A stretch of 64,000 nt of DNA from Monoglobus pectinilyticus (GCF_002874775.1 NZ_CP020991.1:726918-790917), one strand, 5' to 3'; counted from the stretch's first letter, positions 16,863 through 27,110 are shown. Notes: generated by a model from the sequence alone, not told the origin. Program-made: numbers and translations.

Positions 16863-16894
16863 CACAGTATAATCTGTAACCGAATTAATTACAG
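16852..16894 (+). promoter_or_regulatory. Candidate Rrf2 operator: two dyads over and after the -10 box
   Basis: ACTGT-N7-ACAGT (16852-16868) covers the -10 element and CTGTAA-N9-TTACAG (16874-16894) lies at the transcription start. Paired dyads at this place would suit autorepression by the Rrf2 regulator encoded third in the operon. This assignment is inferred from position. Confidence 0.45.
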
Positions 16895-16918
16895 ATTAAA
16901 TTTTAGGAGGTGCTTTAT

Positions 16919-18268
16919 ATGAAATATGACGCTGTAATTATCGGATTCGGCAAAGGCGGTAAAACACTTGCCGGGAAACTCGCCAAAACAGGAAAGAGTG
17001 TTGCTCTTATTGAGAAAGATCCAAACATGTACGGCGGAACATGTATAAACGTTGGATGTATTCCATCCAAATCCCTAATACACAGTGCCGCTTCTGCCAA
17101 TCCATATGGAGACGCAGCTGAAAAAGAAAAAAAATATCGTGAAGCTATAGAAGAAAAACGAAGATTGACCAAAATGCTTAGAACAAAAAATTATGATAAA
17201 TTGGCTTCCTCTCCTAACATAACAATTTATAACGGCACAGCCCGATTTGCAGAAAGATCTAAGATTGAAGTTAAAACCGGCGGCAAATCTATTATCATTG
17301 AAGGGGATAAAATATTTATCAATACCGGTTCAACGCCACGCATTCCTCCTATAAGCGGCCTATCAACAACATCCGGAATATACACAAGTGCGGAACTTAT
17401 GGATTTAGATAATTTCCCGGAAAAGCTTACAATAATCGGCGGCGGATATATCGGTTTGGAATTTGCCTCAATGTTCAGCGGTTTCGGCAGTGATGTTACC
17501 GTGATTCAAGACGGTGAAACGTTTTTGCCCCGTGAAGATGAGGATATAGCCGGAGAAATAAAAGCTATTCTTGAAAAGAGCGGAGTAAAATTCAGACTTG
17601 GAGCCAAAATTAAATATGTTGATGAAGGACCAAAAGTAGTTTTTGAATGGAATAAACAAGATTACAGTCTCGAATCCGACGCAGTTCTTGCAGCAACCGG
17701 ACGTATTCCCAACACTTCCGAACTCAACTGTCAGGCGGCGGGCATAGAGTTAACCTCCAAACAAGCTGTCAAGGTCGACCAAAATCTTCGTACTACAGCA
17801 GAAAACGTTTGGGCTATGGGAGACGTGACCGGCGGACTTCAGCACACATATATATCCCTTGATGATTCAAGAATAGTATGGTCTCAATTGTCAGGCTCAG
17901 GAAATTATACAGCTGACAGCAGAAGGAATGTTCCATACAGCGTATTTTTATCAACTCCGTATTCAAGAGTTGGTATGAACGAGAAAGAAGCGCAAAAATC
18001 CGGCATAGATTATATCACCGCAGCACTTCCGGTTTCAACTATTCCAAAAGCTCAGGTTCTCAAATCCACTGACGGTATACTAAAAGCGCTGATAGACAAA
18101 AATACAAATAAGATATTGGGAGCTATGCTGTTATGCGCTGAATCCTATGAGGTTATAAACATTATCAAACTGGCTATGGATATGGACGCGGATTACACCG
18201 TTCTGCGGGACCGTATATTTACGCACCCAACTATGGCAGAAGCTTTAAACGACCTTTTCACTTTATGA
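16919..18268 (+). CDS. rclA: RclA-like pyridine nucleotide-disulfide oxidoreductase
   Basis: Member of the FAD/NAD(P) disulfide reductase family closest in my memory to E. coli RclA, a copper(II)/flavin reductase protecting against hypochlorous acid. The 449-residue product has the FAD motif IIGFGKGGKTLAGKLA, the redox-active pair in GGTCINVGCIPSK, the NAD-binding GGGYIGLEFASMF, AMGDVTGG and the C-terminal dimer segment FTHPTMAEALNDLF. The ATG at 16919 is used because AGGAGG is 8 nt upstream; the GTG at 16910 lies on that site. A mercuric reductase or lipoamide dehydrogenase is less likely. It is followed by a rhodanese and an Rrf2 regulator. Confidence 0.85.
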   Translation: MKYDAVIIGFGKGGKTLAGKLAKTGKSVALIEKDPNMYGGTCINVGCIPSKSLIHSAASANPYGDAAEKEKKYREAIEEKRRLTKMLRTKNYDKLASSPNITIYNGTARFAERSKIEVKTGGKSIIIEGDKIFINTGSTPRIPPISGLSTTSGIYTSAELMDLDNFPEKLTIIGGGYIGLEFASMFSGFGSDVTVIQDGETFLPREDEDIAGEIKAILEKSGVKFRLGAKIKYVDEGPKVVFEWNKQDYSLESDAVLAATGRIPNTSELNCQAAGIELTSKQAVKVDQNLRTTAENVWAMGDVTGGLQHTYISLDDSRIVWSQLSGSGNYTADSRRNVPYSVFLSTPYSRVGMNEKEAQKSGIDYITAALPVSTIPKAQVLKSTDGILKALIDKNTNKILGAMLLCAESYEVINIIKLAMDMDADYTVLRDRIFTHPTMAEALNDLFTL

Positions 18269-18370
18269 CAAAATAAAGGATTGACTAATCCGCAGTATCT
18301 ATAAACCGTATATCAACGTCTCTTAAAGAGATGTAAAATACTATAATTTTATTATAAGAGGAGGTAAAAC

Positions 18371-18805
18371 ATGAAACGTAAAATAATAATTTGTTTCATT
18401 CTGACAGCTATAACTCTTCTATCCTCATGCGCCGCAAAAAGCGTAGGCATTATTCCTTCCTCTGAAACTCCTGATTCTGCCGCCGGAGTGTACCACAAAA
18501 TCTCATCCGAAGAAGCGAAAATCATGATGGAGAGCGGCGGCGTTACTGTTGTTGATGTAAGAAGACCGGAAGAATACGCAGAAAAACATATCCCCGGAGC
18601 AATACTTGTGTCAAATGAAACTATTGCAGAGAAATCAGACGAAATGCTCCCTGACAAAGAGGCGGTTCTGCTTATATACTGCCGCACAGGAGTGAGAAGC
18701 AAACAGGCCTCTGATAAACTGATAAAACTAGGTTATAAAAATGTTTATGACTTTGGCGGTATAGCAGACTGGCAATACGAAACGGAAAGCGGTGTGACAG
18801 AATGA
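18371..18805 (+). CDS. Rhodanese-domain lipoprotein
   Basis: A sulfurtransferase-like protein predicted at the outer face of the membrane. The 144-residue product has a signal peptide ending in a lipobox (LLSSC, Cys20), then one rhodanese domain (about 42-140) with DVRRPEEYAEKHIPGA and the active loop YCRTGVRSKQA containing the catalytic Cys. AAGAGGAGG precedes the ATG. It overlaps the next gene by 4 nt and lies about 100 nt after rclA, so a three-gene redox or sulfur-stress operon is likely. Confidence 0.88.
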   Translation: MKRKIIICFILTAITLLSSCAAKSVGIIPSSETPDSAAGVYHKISSEEAKIMMESGGVTVVDVRRPEEYAEKHIPGAILVSNETIAEKSDEMLPDKEAVLLIYCRTGVRSKQASDKLIKLGYKNVYDFGGIADWQYETESGVTE

Positions 18806-19218
18806 ACAGTGAATTTATTGTAGCAGTACACGCAATGGTATTTCTTCATCATAAAGCGGACACTTTGTCCAGCGAAACACTTGCCGAAAACGTCTGCACA
18901 AACCCTGTGAGAATACGTCGAGTGCTTGCGAAACTGAAAAAGGCCGGACTGGTTGAAACTCGCGAAGGCAGAACAGCCGGTGGATATTCATATCAAAAGA
19001 CTAGGCAAGTAACCTTGGGGCAGATAGCAAAGGCTTTAAATGTAAAGTTTGCCGACACTACCTGGCACAGCGGCAACAAGGAAATGAACTGTCAGGTAGC
19101 GTCCGGTATGGCAGGATATATCGACAATCTCTATTCAAGTCTGAATCATCTCTGCGACGAATATTTAGATACGATAACCATTGCGGACGTGGAAAGAGAA
19201 TTATTTAAAAAGGAATAA
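18802..19218 (+). CDS. Rrf2 family transcriptional regulator
   Basis: Rrf2 proteins are small winged-helix regulators that often sense redox, iron-sulfur clusters, nitric oxide or cysteine status. The 138-residue product begins SEFIVAVHAMVFLHH, has the recognition region 'VRIRRVLAKLKKAGLVETREGRTAGGY' and three Cys (about 32, 97, 117). It lacks the tight three-Cys motif of IscR/NsrR cluster binders, so it is nearer the YwnA/CymR type. The start overlaps the rhodanese stop (ATGA). It probably controls its own operon through the dyads at 16852-16894. Confidence 0.87.
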   Translation: MNSEFIVAVHAMVFLHHKADTLSSETLAENVCTNPVRIRRVLAKLKKAGLVETREGRTAGGYSYQKTRQVTLGQIAKALNVKFADTTWHSGNKEMNCQVASGMAGYIDNLYSSLNHLCDEYLDTITIADVERELFKKE

Positions 19219-19779
19219 TTTGAAGGCATGATATTTATATTTTTCACTTTGCCTATATGTGATATAAAATAAATGCAGACTCAAAAAACTATTTAGAAAA
19301 TTACCGGCAGACTGTTTTATTTATACCATGATGATAGTCTAAGGTATATAAGAAAATATTTTTAAAAAATAAATTATAAAAATACGGTTTAGTAAGCATC
19401 GGTAGGGCTGTGACCACACTTTTCTTAAAAAGTGTGTGTTATACATACATACCCATTTCTTTACAACCTACAAGGTCATTAATATGTATACTCAATGAAG
19501 ATGAAATCTGCCGCGTTAGGCGCGCAGTCGCGGAAAAGACAAATATAAAAAGAATTATAACAAACTGTTCCAAATATGTTCACGCTACGCGTGAGATGGC
19601 TGTTCACCTAACGAGGCAGACGTTGTCTGCATTGAGTATACATACTAATGACATTGCAGGTAATGGCAAAACAAGTTAGTATGTATTACACACACTTTTT
19701 TTAAAAGTGTGGTCACACCTGCCGCAGTTCACTAAAATACAGTGTATTTTGAATATTAACTCTTAAAACTATAAATAAA

Positions 19780-19966
19780 ATGCGGTTTAGCAAACATCGG
19801 AGGGCAAACGCAGTTTGCCGCGTTAGGCGCGCAGTCTTGGGACCGTTTTATATAAAACGGATTATAACAAACTGTTGCATATATGTTCACGCTACGCGTG
19901 AGATGTCTGCTCACCTAACGAGACGCGCAAGCGCGTCCTTCCGATGTTCACTAAAAAACTCCGCAT
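19780..19966 (+). repeat. Type unit of the repeat family (C2, 187 bp)
   Basis: Reads ATGCGGTTTAGCAAACATCG, a GGCAAAC-GCA-GTTTGCC hairpin, CGTTAGGCGCGCAGTC, an internal CCGTTTTATATAAAACGG palindrome, a TTCACGCTACGCGTGA hairpin, CTCACCTAACGA, a GACGCGC-AA-GCGCGTC hairpin, and the closing inverted repeat CCGATGTTCACT...CCGCAT. It is the cleanest copy for aligning the rest. Confidence 0.9.
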
Positions 19967-19994
19967 ATAAGAAAATATTTAAAAGTTATATAAA

Positions 19995-20181
19995 ATGCGG
20001 TTTAGCAAGCACCGGAGGGCAAACGCAGTTTGCCGCGTTAGGCGCGCAGTCTTGGGACCGTTTTATATAAAACGGATTATGTCAAATTGTCGCATATATG
20101 TTCACGCTTCGCGTGAGATGTCTGCTCACCTAACGAGACGCGCAAGCGCGTCCTTCCGCAGTTCACTAAAAAACTCCGCAT
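19995..20181 (+). repeat. Second 187-bp unit (C3), tandem copy of C2
   Basis: Same length and layout as C2, starting exactly 215 bp downstream, with scattered substitutions (for example CGCTTCGCG for CGCTACGCG, and GTCAAATTGTCG for AACAAACTGTTG). The spacing plus the shared 28-bp linker indicates tandem amplification. Confidence 0.9.
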
Positions 20182-20494
20182 ATAAGAAAATATTTAAAAG
20201 TTATATAAAATGCGGTGTAGTAAGCATCACCGTGATGCAACTGTGACCACATCCTTGCGATGTTTACTAAAAACCTCATATATAAGAAAATATTTTAAAT
20301 AAAATTTAATTTTTACACTGTTTCCAGACATATTATTTTAATTCAAATCAATTAAACTGTTTGCAATAAACGTTAAGTTTGCTATTATTTTAAATGTATA
20401 AAAAGTTTATATAAATTACTTACGGAAAAAATTTTTGAAGTTTATTATCATTGTTAAATAATAATTAAAATATATTAAAAAGGAGATTATTAAA

Positions 20495-21244
20495 ATGAAA
20501 CTTAAAGATAAAACAGCTATTATAACAGGGGCGTCAAGAGGTATAGGTTTTGCCGTTGCAGAGGCTTTCGTGAGAGAGGGAGCCAAAGTTGCGGTGTGCG
20601 GAAGCCGGGTATCTTCTGCACAAAAAGCAGTTGATAAACTAAAAGAATCATTCCCGGAAGCGGAACTGATTCCTGTAGGCGTTGATATTTCCAGCAGTGA
20701 TTCTATAGCTGAAATGGTTAAAACCGTTTTAGCACAGTGGGACAAAATAGATATATTGGTGAATAACGCAGGGGTGACCTCAGCAAAACATATATTTGAA
20801 ATGTCAGATGAAGATTTTGATTCGGTTATAAGGATAAACCTATCAGGTCCGTTCAAGTGCATAAGAGAAGTTGCCGCTGTTATGAAAGAGCACGGCGGCG
20901 GCAGTATCATAAACACCAGTTCTATGGTCGGCAGTTACGGCGGCAAGATGCAGACAGCTTACTCATCCTCAAAATTTGGCATAAACGGTCTAACCAAATC
21001 ATGCGCCAAAGAACTCGGTCAGTATAATATCCGGGTTAACGCAGTAGCGCCTGGCGTGGTATTAACCGATATGGTAGCCCATTCGGTAAACGACCAAATG
21101 ATGGAAGGTATGCGCCGGATTACACCTCTCGGACGGGCGGCAGAACCGAACGAGCTTGCCGGCGCCTATGTATATCTTGCCTCTGATGATTCGACATTTA
21201 CAACCGGAACTATCATACATGTTGACGGAGGACTGGTTATGTAA
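20495..21244 (+). CDS. Short-chain dehydrogenase/reductase (FabG- or hydroxysteroid-dehydrogenase-like)
   Basis: A classical 249-residue SDR with the NAD(P) motif TGASRGIG (residues 11-18), NNAGV, the catalytic Ser in INTSSMVGSYGG, and YSSSK with the catalytic Tyr and Lys. It ends VDGGLVM as FabG-like enzymes do. Substrate specificity cannot be read from sequence. It stands alone rather than in a fatty-acid operon, so a dedicated oxidoreductase role (sugar, polyol or bile-acid hydroxyl) is possible; the bile salt hydrolase 10 kb away makes a hydroxysteroid dehydrogenase worth testing. AAAAGGAG precedes the ATG. Confidence 0.8.
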   Translation: MKLKDKTAIITGASRGIGFAVAEAFVREGAKVAVCGSRVSSAQKAVDKLKESFPEAELIPVGVDISSSDSIAEMVKTVLAQWDKIDILVNNAGVTSAKHIFEMSDEDFDSVIRINLSGPFKCIREVAAVMKEHGGGSIINTSSMVGSYGGKMQTAYSSSKFGINGLTKSCAKELGQYNIRVNAVAPGVVLTDMVAHSVNDQMMEGMRRITPLGRAAEPNELAGAYVYLASDDSTFTTGTIIHVDGGLVM

Positions 21245-21287
21245 TTTAGTATTTGCTGTTTGGATAATTAATTATATACTTCTATTG

Positions 21288-21508
21288 CTCAGACATTTCA
21301 GTTAATAATTTCAGTTAATAATTTCAGTCAAACAGCTCTGTCAAACTGCTCAGTCAGGAACCTTATGCAAACATCTTTGTCGGTCACCTCGGTCAGGATT
21401 CTCAGTCAGGAACCCTAGACAGTCACCTCGGTCAGGCGCCTCGCTCAAGCTTTTTGGTCAGACACCTCTGTCGGACGTCTCATTCGGATATTACTGTCAG
21501 CCAGACTG
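21288..21508. repeat. Degenerate 13-bp minisatellite, 17 units
   Basis: Between two convergent genes the sequence divides without gaps into 17 successive 13-mers, beginning CTCAGACATTTCA (21288), GTTAATAATTTCA twice (21301, 21314), GTCAAACAGCTCT (21327) and ending GTCAGCCAGACTG (21496). Consensus is about GTCAGGNACCTCN. The period is not a multiple of three and stop codons occur in all frames I checked, so it is unlikely to be coding. Function unknown. Confidence 0.85.
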
Positions 21509-21544
21509 CAAGTTTTTATCGATTTTAATTTTTATATAAAACAA

Positions 21545-21567
21545 AAGCCGGACATATTGTCCGGCTT
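21545..21567. terminator. Bidirectional terminator between SDR and histidine kinase genes
   Basis: AAGCCGGACA (21545-21554) pairs with TGTCCGGCTT (21558-21567) around TAT; T-rich on the plus side (ATTTTTATTTT) and TTTTGTTTT on the minus side. The minus-strand kinase stop codon is right beside it. Confidence 0.8.
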
Positions 21568-21571
21568 ATTT

Positions 21572-23050
21572 TTATTTTATCTTATTGTCAGGCAGTATCG
21601 GTTTTCCTCCTCCTTTGACAGTTGGTTTTCCCCTGTCAAGGTAAAAACTGAACTCTGCATACTCGCCTTCAACGCTCTTTACCTTTATATCCTTGCCGTG
21701 GGCGCCGAGCATACTCTTTACAATATAAAGACCTATGCCGGTGCCCTCTTTGTTTATACTTCTGGACTTATCCACCTTGTATAATCTTTCAAATATAATT
21801 TTTTGCTGTTCTTCCGGTATTCCCACACCGGTATTATGAACTGATATAAACACTTCGCTGCCTTTAGGACATGTGGTTATTGTTATTGTTCCACGGTCAT
21901 AAGTGAACTTTATTGCGTTATCTATAAGATTTGTTATAACCATTTTTATCTTATCAGCGTCGGCTCGGACATAACAAACATCATTATCAAAAACCAAATC
22001 AATATTTAAGTTTTTCTTATCTATTTTAGGACCGAGACCGATTATAATAAGGCGGATAACCTCATTTATATCAAAATCTGATTTTACGATATTCACCTTA
22101 TCCGACTGCATTCTTGTTATATCCAAGAAAGTATTAACCAGTCTGGACAGCCTCGTCACCTCATCTTTGACGATGCTCAAATACTCCTTCTGCTTCTCAG
22201 GCGGTATAGTATCGTCTAAAATACCGTCAATAAATCCGCCTATGGTTGTCATAGGGGTTCTGAGTTCATGAGAAACATCGGAAATAAAACTCATTCTTAT
22301 ATCCTCAGACTTTTCAAGTTCGTCAGCCATGTTATTGAACGCGTCAGCAAGTTCTGTTATCTCCGTCACGTTCTCGTCCACCCTGTCTATAGCAACTCTT
22401 GATGTTAAATCACCGCCGGCAAAGTCGCTGGCGCTCTTACTGACTCTTTTTATCGGGTTAGCCAAAATCCTGGAAAGCATATAAGAAAGAATAAACGAAA
22501 CCACTATAACCACAAGAGCCGAAAATAAAAGGATTTTAAACAGCTCAAAAAGCATGCTCCTCCTTTGCGGTATCGGCGTGCTTACCAGCACAGCGCCATA
22601 AACCGCTTTGTTTTCTCCTCTTATAACAGGAACTTCCAGGGTGAACATCGTTTCATTGAAAGCACCATTCATGGTTCCTACAACGGTTACACGCTTGCCG
22701 GACAAGACTTCACGCAGATGATCTAGCTCTAATGATTCTCTTGACTCGTTCGCCCAGTAACCGCTTTCGGTAGTGTTAACTATCACCCTGCCGTCAACGT
22801 CCGTGATTATAATATGACTGCTGCTGCTCCTGGAAAACCCATTTAAAACCGAGTTCAGATTCTCCTGCGATATGCCGTTGTTTATTAAACTCACTATCGA
22901 TTCAGCATTTTTGGCGAGTGTGCTCTCGTTTTGTTTTGAAATATAGTTGCTCATCAGAACCATTTGAAGCGACGCCAAAATGATTATTCCGATAAGAACC
23001 GTAGATAAATTTGTGAACAATACCCTTGAAAATATAGTTTTGCCAAACAA
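21572..23050 (-). CDS. Sensor histidine kinase with extracytoplasmic sensor and HAMP domain
   Basis: The 492-residue kinase has two membrane helices (about 8-30 and 168-192) enclosing an extracytoplasmic sensor region, a HAMP linker (about 193-245), a dimerisation domain with the phosphorylated His in SDVSHELRTPMTT, and an ATPase domain with DNAIKFT, HNTGVGIP and GTGIGLYIV. Start is TTG at 23050, directly after the regulator's stop, with GAGGTGAG as ribosome site inside the regulator's end; no ATG fits. It resembles the WalK/PhoR/ResE class by architecture. The signal is unknown. Paired with the response regulator at 23051-23746. Confidence 0.92.
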   Translation of the reverse strand: MFGKTIFSRVLFTNLSTVLIGIIILASLQMVLMSNYISKQNESTLAKNAESIVSLINNGISQENLNSVLNGFSRSSSSHIIITDVDGRVIVNTTESGYWANESRESLELDHLREVLSGKRVTVVGTMNGAFNETMFTLEVPVIRGENKAVYGAVLVSTPIPQRRSMLFELFKILLFSALVVIVVSFILSYMLSRILANPIKRVSKSASDFAGGDLTSRVAIDRVDENVTEITELADAFNNMADELEKSEDIRMSFISDVSHELRTPMTTIGGFIDGILDDTIPPEKQKEYLSIVKDEVTRLSRLVNTFLDITRMQSDKVNIVKSDFDINEVIRLIIIGLGPKIDKKNLNIDLVFDNDVCYVRADADKIKMVITNLIDNAIKFTYDRGTITITTCPKGSEVFISVHNTGVGIPEEQQKIIFERLYKVDKSRSINKEGTGIGLYIVKSMLGAHGKDIKVKSVEGEYAEFSFYLDRGKPTVKGGGKPILPDNKIK

Positions 23051-23746
23051 TTAGCTCACCTCAAATTTATATCCTACTCCCCAAACCGTTTTCAGCGCCC
23101 AGGTTCTGTTTTCGCCCTCAAGTTTCTCCCTAATACGCTTTATATGAACATCAACTGTTCTGGAATCCCCAAAGAACTCATAGCCCCATATCTCGTCGAG
23201 GAGCTGGTCCCTTGTGAATACCTTATTGGTATTTTTAGCGAGAAAATATAAAAGTTCAAACTCCTTAGGCGGCATCTCAACCTTTTTGTCGTCGATATAA
23301 ACTTCATAAGTAGACTGGTTTATTTTTAAACCATCAAAACTAAGCTCGTCCTCGTCCGCCTTTTCATCAACTGAGTCTGCGCTTCTTCTGAGCACCGCTC
23401 TTATTCTGGCTATAAGCTCCTTCGGCTCAAACGGCTTGACCACATAATCATCCGCGCCAAGTTCGAGACCCAAGACCTTGTCAAAAGTCTCGCCTTTGGC
23501 AGTAAGCATAATTATCGGAACCTTACTCTGCGCTCTGATCTCACGGCATACCTGCCAGCCGTCCTTTATTGGCAGCATAATATCGAGAAGAATTAAATCC
23601 GGTTTCTCCTTATTAAATTTCGCCACGGCTTCCTGTCCGTCATTGGCTATAATGGCGTCAAAGCCTTCCTTTTCGATATATAGACGCACAAGCTCACATA
23701 TGTTTTCCTCATCGTCTACTATTAAAATTTTGGGTTTATTTTCCAT
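23051..23746 (-). CDS. OmpR/PhoB family response regulator
   Basis: The 231-residue product has a receiver domain (KILIVDDEENICELVRLYIE, phospho-acceptor Asp in LLDIMLP, conserved LTAKGE and DDYVVKPFEP) and a winged-helix DNA-binding domain (about 132-230) with SRTVDVHIKRIREKL and VWGVGYKFE. The ATG at 23746 is chosen because GGAGG lies 8 nt upstream; 14 codons of extra frame upstream have no site. It is translationally coupled to the kinase gene that follows. Confidence 0.93.
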   Translation of the reverse strand: MENKPKILIVDDEENICELVRLYIEKEGFDAIIANDGQEAVAKFNKEKPDLILLDIMLPIKDGWQVCREIRAQSKVPIIMLTAKGETFDKVLGLELGADDYVVKPFEPKELIARIRAVLRRSADSVDEKADEDELSFDGLKINQSTYEVYIDDKKVEMPPKEFELLYFLAKNTNKVFTRDQLLDEIWGYEFFGDSRTVDVHIKRIREKLEGENRTWALKTVWGVGYKFEVS

Positions 23747-23950
23747 AACAAACACCTCCGCATTTAATTCTAACATTATTACAAGCATCTATAAGATTTA
23801 AAATATAAATACTTTTACTCTATTTCAATATTATAGCACAAGTTTTCATAAATGTCTAAATAATTTATGAACAATCTAAAAATATTTTATAAAAGTTTGG
23901 CGTTTCGGGAAAACTAGATTAAACAACTATGTAAGGAGGAAAATATAAAT

Positions 23951-24241
23951 ATGAGCCACGCAAAATCAGCAGCCGTAACTGCAAACGGAATGGTAAAAGC
24001 AAACAGCTCGGTTAAAGTCAAGCCCGACAAAAAAATTTTAAAACATGAGCAGGCGGCGTATTCAAGACTTAGGGCTGAAGCTCTCGACGCTTTGGACGAT
24101 TTCAGGCGCTGTCAGAACAACTTTGATTTTATTTGTGAAGACAAACTAATAGACGTATGTATATATGATATCCAAAAAACAATGAGCCGATACGAATATT
24201 TGGTTAGTGAACTAAAAAGAATAAACGGCGGCAGCCGCTAG
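23951..24241 (+). CDS. DUF2508 (YaaL-like) family protein
   Basis: The 96-residue product has a low-complexity N-terminus and a helical C-terminal domain with 'DDFRRCQNNFDFICEDKLID' and 'CIYDIQKTMSRYEYLVSELK', the pattern of the YaaL/DUF2508 family, whose role is unknown. In many Firmicutes this family lies next to recR and bofA; neither is visible here. AAGGAGG precedes the ATG. A terminator at 24318-24349 makes it monocistronic. Confidence 0.65.
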   Translation: MSHAKSAAVTANGMVKANSSVKVKPDKKILKHEQAAYSRLRAEALDALDDFRRCQNNFDFICEDKLIDVCIYDIQKTMSRYEYLVSELKRINGGSR

Positions 24242-24317
24242 AATTATTTATTGATTTATAATTAGAATTATTTGTTAATTTACAATACTGTATTTGATTT
24301 TCTCCTAATTAAAATTT

Positions 24318-24349
24318 AAAGCGTCCGGATTATAAACTTCGGACGCTTT
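24318..24349 (+). terminator. Intrinsic terminator after the DUF2508 gene
   Basis: AAAGCGTCCG (24318-24327) pairs with CGGACGCTTT (24340-24349), followed by GTATTTTTAAT. Confidence 0.8.
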
Positions 24350-24385
24350 GTATTTTTAATATCAGTCTGTCTCCGGGCTTTGCCC

Positions 24386-24414
24386 TTGACATAACAAACG
24401 GCTAGCGGTATAAT
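24386..24414 (+). promoter_or_regulatory. Consensus sigma-A promoter for apgM
   Basis: TTGACA (24386-24391), 17 nt, TATAAT (24409-24414), about 80 nt before the ATG. No riboswitch was recognised in the leader. Confidence 0.85.
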
Positions 24415-24495
24415 TATTTAGTATCGCTTTGGTTATCCCAGGGCGGCAATTAAAAATAAAATGTTGTTTAAACGATAAATATATGAGGTGATAAA

Positions 24496-25701
24496 ATGAA
24501 ATATGTTGTTGTTTTGGCAGACGGAGCGGCTGACACACCTGTAAAGGAGCTTAACGGACAGACGCCGCTTGAAGCTGCAAATAAACCTACTATCGACAGC
24601 CTTGCAAGGCACAGCGAAGTCGGTATGGTTAAAACGGTCCCGAATAATCTTCCTCCCGGAAGCGATGTTGCGAATCTAGCAGTATTTGGATACGACCCTC
24701 AAAAATACTATACAGGGCGTTCTCCGCTGGAGGCTGTATCTATGAACGTTCCGCTTGAACTCACTGATACCACATTCAGAACCAATCTTGTTACATTATC
24801 GGACGCGGAAAATTACGAAGATAAAGTAATGGTTGACTACAGCTCAGATGAAATTTCTACTGAAGAAGCCCGAGAGCTTATAAAATATGTCAATGAGAAA
24901 CTTGGCTGTGACGAATACGAGTTTTTCGGCGGATTCAGTTACAGGCACCTGATGGTTTGGCACAATAAAGAGAATAATTTCAGCCTTACCCCACCGCATG
25001 ACATATCCGACCGGGTAATCGGTGAATATCTGCCAAAGGATGAGACCATACTTAATTTAATGAAAAAAAGTTATGATATTTTAAAAGACCACCCTATTAA
25101 TAAAGAAAGAGAAGCAAGAGGATTGCACCCTGCAAACTCCATTTGGATATGGGGAAACGGAACCAAGCCAAACCTTGACACATACAAGGAAAGATTTGGA
25201 ATAAAAGGCGCGGTAGTCTCGGCGGTTGACCTTATTAAGGGTATAGGTTACTGTGCCGGACTTGACGTTTTAGAGGTTGAAGGCGCAACAGGAAATGTAA
25301 ACACAAACTTTGACGGCAAAGCAGAAGCCGCAATTAACGCCCTTAAAGGCGATAATGATTTCGTGTATATTCATCTTGAAGCTCCTGATGAAGCCGGACA
25401 CCGTCATGAGATAGAAAACAAGGTTAAAGCTATTGAACTTATTGACCAAAAGATAGTCGCGCCTATTTTGGATTATTTGGTTAACAGCGGCGAAGATTTT
25501 TCTATCCTTGTTATGCCTGACCACCCTACGCCTCTTGCCACCAGGACGCATTCTTCAGAGCCTATTCCTTATCTTTTGTATTCCAGCAAAAATAAGATTA
25601 TCGACAGCGGATGTTCAAGATATACTGAAGAAGAAGCCAAAAAGACCGGTATATTTAATGAAAACGGGTACACACTTATAAATAAACTGTTTGAAAAATA
25701 A
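24496..25701 (+). CDS. apgM: Cofactor-independent phosphoglycerate mutase, archaeal (ApgM) type
   Basis: Interconverts 3- and 2-phosphoglycerate in glycolysis without bisphosphoglycerate; it belongs to the alkaline phosphatase metalloenzyme superfamily. The 401-residue product shows VVVLADGAADTPV at the start (metal-binding Asp), LPPGSDVANLAVFGYDP with the nucleophilic Ser, 'YTGRSPLEA', EAPDEAGHRHE and 'MPDHPTPLATRTHS' with C-terminal metal ligands. This is the ~400-residue archaeal form, not the ~510-residue GpmI. A ThrH-like homoserine kinase role has been proposed for some relatives. GAGGTG precedes the ATG; purA follows after 134 nt. Confidence 0.9.
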   Translation: MKYVVVLADGAADTPVKELNGQTPLEAANKPTIDSLARHSEVGMVKTVPNNLPPGSDVANLAVFGYDPQKYYTGRSPLEAVSMNVPLELTDTTFRTNLVTLSDAENYEDKVMVDYSSDEISTEEARELIKYVNEKLGCDEYEFFGGFSYRHLMVWHNKENNFSLTPPHDISDRVIGEYLPKDETILNLMKKSYDILKDHPINKEREARGLHPANSIWIWGNGTKPNLDTYKERFGIKGAVVSAVDLIKGIGYCAGLDVLEVEGATGNVNTNFDGKAEAAINALKGDNDFVYIHLEAPDEAGHRHEIENKVKAIELIDQKIVAPILDYLVNSGEDFSILVMPDHPTPLATRTHSSEPIPYLLYSSKNKIIDSGCSRYTEEEAKKTGIFNENGYTLINKLFEK

Positions 25702-25772
25702 AACTTGCATTTATTGACACTTTCTGTTATTATATCTTTGTGTGCTTACTCAGCAGCAGTTTTACTAAATAA

Positions 25773-27107
<1,335 letters not shown>

Positions 27108-27110
27108 GTT

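Larger units (their letters stand above)
19382..20281 (+). repeat. Palindromic repeat locus C, four units in direct orientation
   Basis: Units: C1 about 19382-19746 (long inserts), C2 19780-19966, C3 19995-20181, and C4 20210-20279, a 70-bp form with terminal repeats and no nested core. Each starts ATRCGG and ends CCGCAT or similar. Between units a conserved linker ATAAGAAAATATTT recurs. C1 carries mirror-image inserts on its two arms (GTGACCACACTTTT... and ...AAAAGTGTGGTCAC). No gene is present from 19219 to 20494. Confidence 0.88.

Noticed and set aside
21288-21508. 13-bp array as a coding repeat
   Set aside because: Period is not a multiple of three and no open frame with a start site spans it.
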